Positions 20,278 through 21,776 of a stretch of 21,776 bases of DNA are shown here, piece by piece. Every line of letters starts with the position of its first letter. Positions within the stretch are counted from its first letter, which is position 1. The notes under the pieces were generated by a model. It worked only from the letters and a program-made list of their open reading frames with translations, was not told the DNA's origin and did no database searches. A program made the translations under genes and the position numbers. This stretch comes from Alistipes sp. GTDB taxonomy: Bacteria; Bacteroidota; Bacteroidia; Bacteroidales; Rikenellaceae. Where the stretch lies: contig JAFSDP010000009.1 of the NCBI GenBank assembly GCA_017436185.1, positions 1 through 21,776 of the forward strand. Reading direction: 5' to 3'.

Positions 20278-21301
20278 TGAGCGTCGGAATTTCAAGGTTT
20301 ACACAATAACTATCGGGCTCGGGCGAGAGGGTCAGCGAGTAGCCGTTCTTGCCATAAATCAGGTCGAGACGTTTGCGGGCATTCTCGATGCCGATGCCAC
20401 CCACCTCGTGTTGCTCGTTGTGGTTCAGGCTGTTGCGAATCGATGCCTTGACCCATCCTGCCTCGTAGCGGATGACGATGTGGATGTAGGAGTGGCTGTC
20501 CGAGCTGACCCCGTGCTTGAAGGCATTTTCGACAAAGACAATCATCAGCAAGGGCGGAATGCAGACCTCGTCGGCGAGGGTGGTGGGGTAGTCGATGCGA
20601 ATATCCACATCGTCGGTGTAGCGGATGCGCATCAGCTCGATGTAGTTCTTCAGGAACTGAATGTCGCCCGCCAGCGAGATGCGCTCCCGCTCCGAGTCGT
20701 ACAACACATAACGCATCATCTTCGACAGGTCGATGATGGCCGCCTTGGCCGCCTCGCCGTCGATGTCGATCAGGGCGTGGATGTTGTTGAGCGTGTTCAT
20801 AAAGAAGTGGGGATTGACCTGGTACTTCAACGAAGCCATTTCGGTGCGCAGGTTCTCCTCCTGCAGGCGCAACATCCGCTCCTCGTCGATAAGCGATTTA
20901 TAGAGCAGTTTGATGCCTGCATTGGTGCCGTTCATAAAGAGGGCGAAGACAATGTTCCAATAGACCTCGTGGTTGGTGAACGAGCCGTAGATGGACTCCA
21001 TCCCGATGTTCATCTGGTAGAAGTCGATAATCACAAAGCAGATCGAAACAAAGACGATGTTCGAGAGCAGATAGCTTACATACTTACCCCGCAGTAGGTA
21101 ACGTGGCGCAATGAAGCTGTTGTGCACCAAGAAGATAATGATGTAGGGGATAATCTGTCGCCAGATAATCCACGCCTCCTCCAAATTGACGTGCATCTCT
21201 GCCAGCATCTGCGAGTTGAGCACGGGCACCAAAATAATGGCCGTCCATACCAACAGGTAGAGCAGGTTTTCGCCGATTGCGTGTTTTTTTCCGTTTAACA
21301 T
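20270..21301 (-). CDS. LytS/YehU-type sensor histidine kinase
   Basis: A 343-residue membrane kinase. About four hydrophobic segments lie in residues 12-135 (for example LLYLLVWTAIILVPVL and IIPYIIIFLVH), with no large extracellular sensor domain. After a coiled stretch (138-160), the His_kinase box has H165 in YQVNPHFFMNTLNNIHAL. The ATP-binding part has the N box with N259 (FVENAFKHG) and the G box GGIGIEN (301-307). The predicted partner is the LytTR regulator, which starts inside the kinase's last codons (8-base overlap). The promoter TTTG, 19 bases, TAACTTTG (21511-21541) predicts an unusually long leader of about 200 bases with a duplicated 48-base segment. Signal unknown. Confidence 0.93.
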   Translation of the reverse strand: MLNGKKHAIGENLLYLLVWTAIILVPVLNSQMLAEMHVNLEEAWIIWRQIIPYIIIFLVHNSFIAPRYLLRGKYVSYLLSNIVFVSICFVIIDFYQMNIGMESIYGSFTNHEVYWNIVFALFMNGTNAGIKLLYKSLIDEERMLRLQEENLRTEMASLKYQVNPHFFMNTLNNIHALIDIDGEAAKAAIIDLSKMMRYVLYDSERERISLAGDIQFLKNYIELMRIRYTDDVDIRIDYPTTLADEVCIPPLLMIVFVENAFKHGVSSDSHSYIHIVIRYEAGWVKASIRNSLNHNEQHEVGGIGIENARKRLDLIYGKNGYSLTLSPEPDSYCVNLEIPTLND

Positions 21302-21319
21302 GTTTCTTTTTTTGTTTTA

Positions 21320-21493
21320 TGTGGTCGTTTTCGCACTTCCTGCCGTTGGCGGTGCGGTCACATACGCCAAAGTATGCTCCCTTCCGCCCCCGCCACGAAG
21401 CACAAAACCGCCTCGCCTAAAAGCAAAAAAATGGGTTTCGTGTCCTGTGGTCGTTTTCGCACTTCCTGCCGTGGGCGGTGCGGTCACATACGC
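21320..21493. repeat. 48-base direct repeat, two copies, one mismatch
   Basis: 21320-21367 and 21446-21493 agree in 47 of 48 bases, differing only at T21346/G21472. They are 126 bases apart, start to start, and both lie inside the predicted 5' leader of the LytS-type kinase mRNA. Right of the first copy, CATAC and GTATG (21361-21376) form a small hairpin. Confidence 0.9.
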
Positions 21494-21510
21494 TCACAAT
21501 ATCACAACTA

Positions 21511-21541
21511 CAAAGTTAGCTTTTTTCGGCCTACCAACAAA
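21511..21541 (-). promoter_or_regulatory. Promoter of the kinase-regulator operon (TTTG, 19 bases, TAACTTTG)
   Basis: On the minus strand TTTG (21541-21538) and TAACTTTG (21518-21511) are spaced by 19 bases. Transcription would begin near 21505, some 200 bases before the kinase ATG at 21301. Confidence 0.75.
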
Positions 21542-21609
21542 AAAATCGATTCATAATCACAGGTGCAACCTAAAAAATAGATAGCATATTAATTAAAAAT
21601 ACTGATATA

Positions 21610-21640
21610 TTGATTTTTACAATCGGATTATATATCTTTA
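21610..21640 (+). promoter_or_regulatory. Promoter of the GNAT gene (TTG, 20 bases, TATCTTTA)
   Basis: TTG at 21610-21612 and TATCTTTA at 21633-21640 are 20 bases apart; the last base of the -7 box deviates from consensus. It lies 26 bases before the ATG at 21667. Confidence 0.55.
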
Positions 21641-21666
21641 CATCCATAAATCGGAATTTAATAGAT

Positions 21667-21776
21667 ATGGAATTACAAACCCAAAGATTGTTGCTGAGAC
21701 CTTGGCAAGAGGATGATGCTGACGAACTATACAAGTATGCCAAAGACCTACAAGTGGGGCCAGCTGCAGGATGGCC
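21667..21776 (+). CDS. GNAT N-acetyltransferase, RimJ/RimL type (partial, N-terminal part)
   Basis: The window ends 110 bases into this gene. The 36 visible residues start [22 protein letters not shown], continue with the acidic run [13 protein letters not shown], and then VGPAAGW. 'T-x-R-L-x-L-R-P-W/F' followed by 'D-A-x-x-L/x-Y' is the hallmark N-terminus of RimJ/RimL-type GNAT acetyltransferases, which use acetyl-CoA to acetylate ribosomal or other protein N-termini or small amines. The acetyl-CoA site lies outside the window, so neither activity nor completeness can be judged. The gene is AT-rich in its upstream region and has its own promoter. Confidence 0.85.
   Translation, partial: MELQTQRLLLRPWQEDDADELYKYAKDLQVGPAAGW

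Larger units (their letters stand above)
21302..21666. other. Long leader of the kinase gene plus promoters
   Basis: No convincing protein gene lies here. The region contains both copies of a 48-base direct repeat (21320-21367, 21446-21493), the kinase promoter (21511-21541) and the GNAT promoter (21610-21640). Confidence 0.6.

Noticed and set aside
21300..21584. Plus-strand frame of 94 codons containing the repeated peptide VVFALPAVGGAVTYA
   Set aside because: The peptide repeat is just the translation of the 48-base DNA repeat; the frame runs across the kinase promoter and has no promoter of its own.

Overview
The window looks like chromosome of a Bacteroidota species. I infer a GC-rich member of Bacteroidales, possibly Rikenellaceae/Alistipes-like. 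The reasons are repeated promoters of the Bacteroidota type (TTTG, 19-20 bases, TAnnTTTG), few Shine-Dalgarno sites, a 4-alpha-glucanotransferase with tandem starch-binding domains, a CarboxypepD_reg-like secreted protein and a LytS/LytTR two-component pair. Genus assignment is not provable from the sequence alone.

Layout. 1-598: start of a secreted protein (minus) and an AT-rich gap. 599-4478: divergent malQ-type amylomaltase (minus) and an MFS transporter (plus). 4479-4823: a gap with a striking cloverleaf-like inverted-repeat structure. 4824-6074: a secreted carboxypeptidase-regulatory-like protein (plus). 6119-10988: a minus-strand block of a VWA protein, a membrane-anchored WG-repeat protein, a RavA-like MoxR AAA+ ATPase and its ViaA-like VWA partner. 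11105-12779: a DUF1810 protein, a small membrane protein, a probable frameshifted fragment and a small secreted protein.

12954-16788 is the most interesting part. A tRNA-Lys(CTT) gene (minus) is followed by AT-rich foreign DNA in which the tRNA 3' end recurs three more times (20, 14 and 15 bases), each copy directly followed on the minus strand by its own hairpin terminator. This reads as serial integration of small elements at the tRNA. One module holds an Abi_2/AbiF-like HEPN protein; the next holds a type II restriction-modification pair (beta-class DNA methyltransferase plus a probable endonuclease). No integrase gene is visible. The HEPN module also carries a complete promoter pointing away from the gene, followed by a short GC-closed structure and a T-run. 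This predicts a small RNA fully antisense to the 5' leader of the HEPN gene, a candidate RNA antitoxin or regulator.

16913-21776 returns to core-like DNA: a GH2-like protein whose acid/base Glu position is Gln and which lacks the second half of the barrel (predicted pseudoenzyme), an HsdR-N-like nuclease-fold protein, an HD phosphohydrolase, a LytTR response regulator overlapping its LytS-type kinase by 8 bases, and the start of a GNAT acetyltransferase. The predicted kinase leader contains a 48-base direct repeat.
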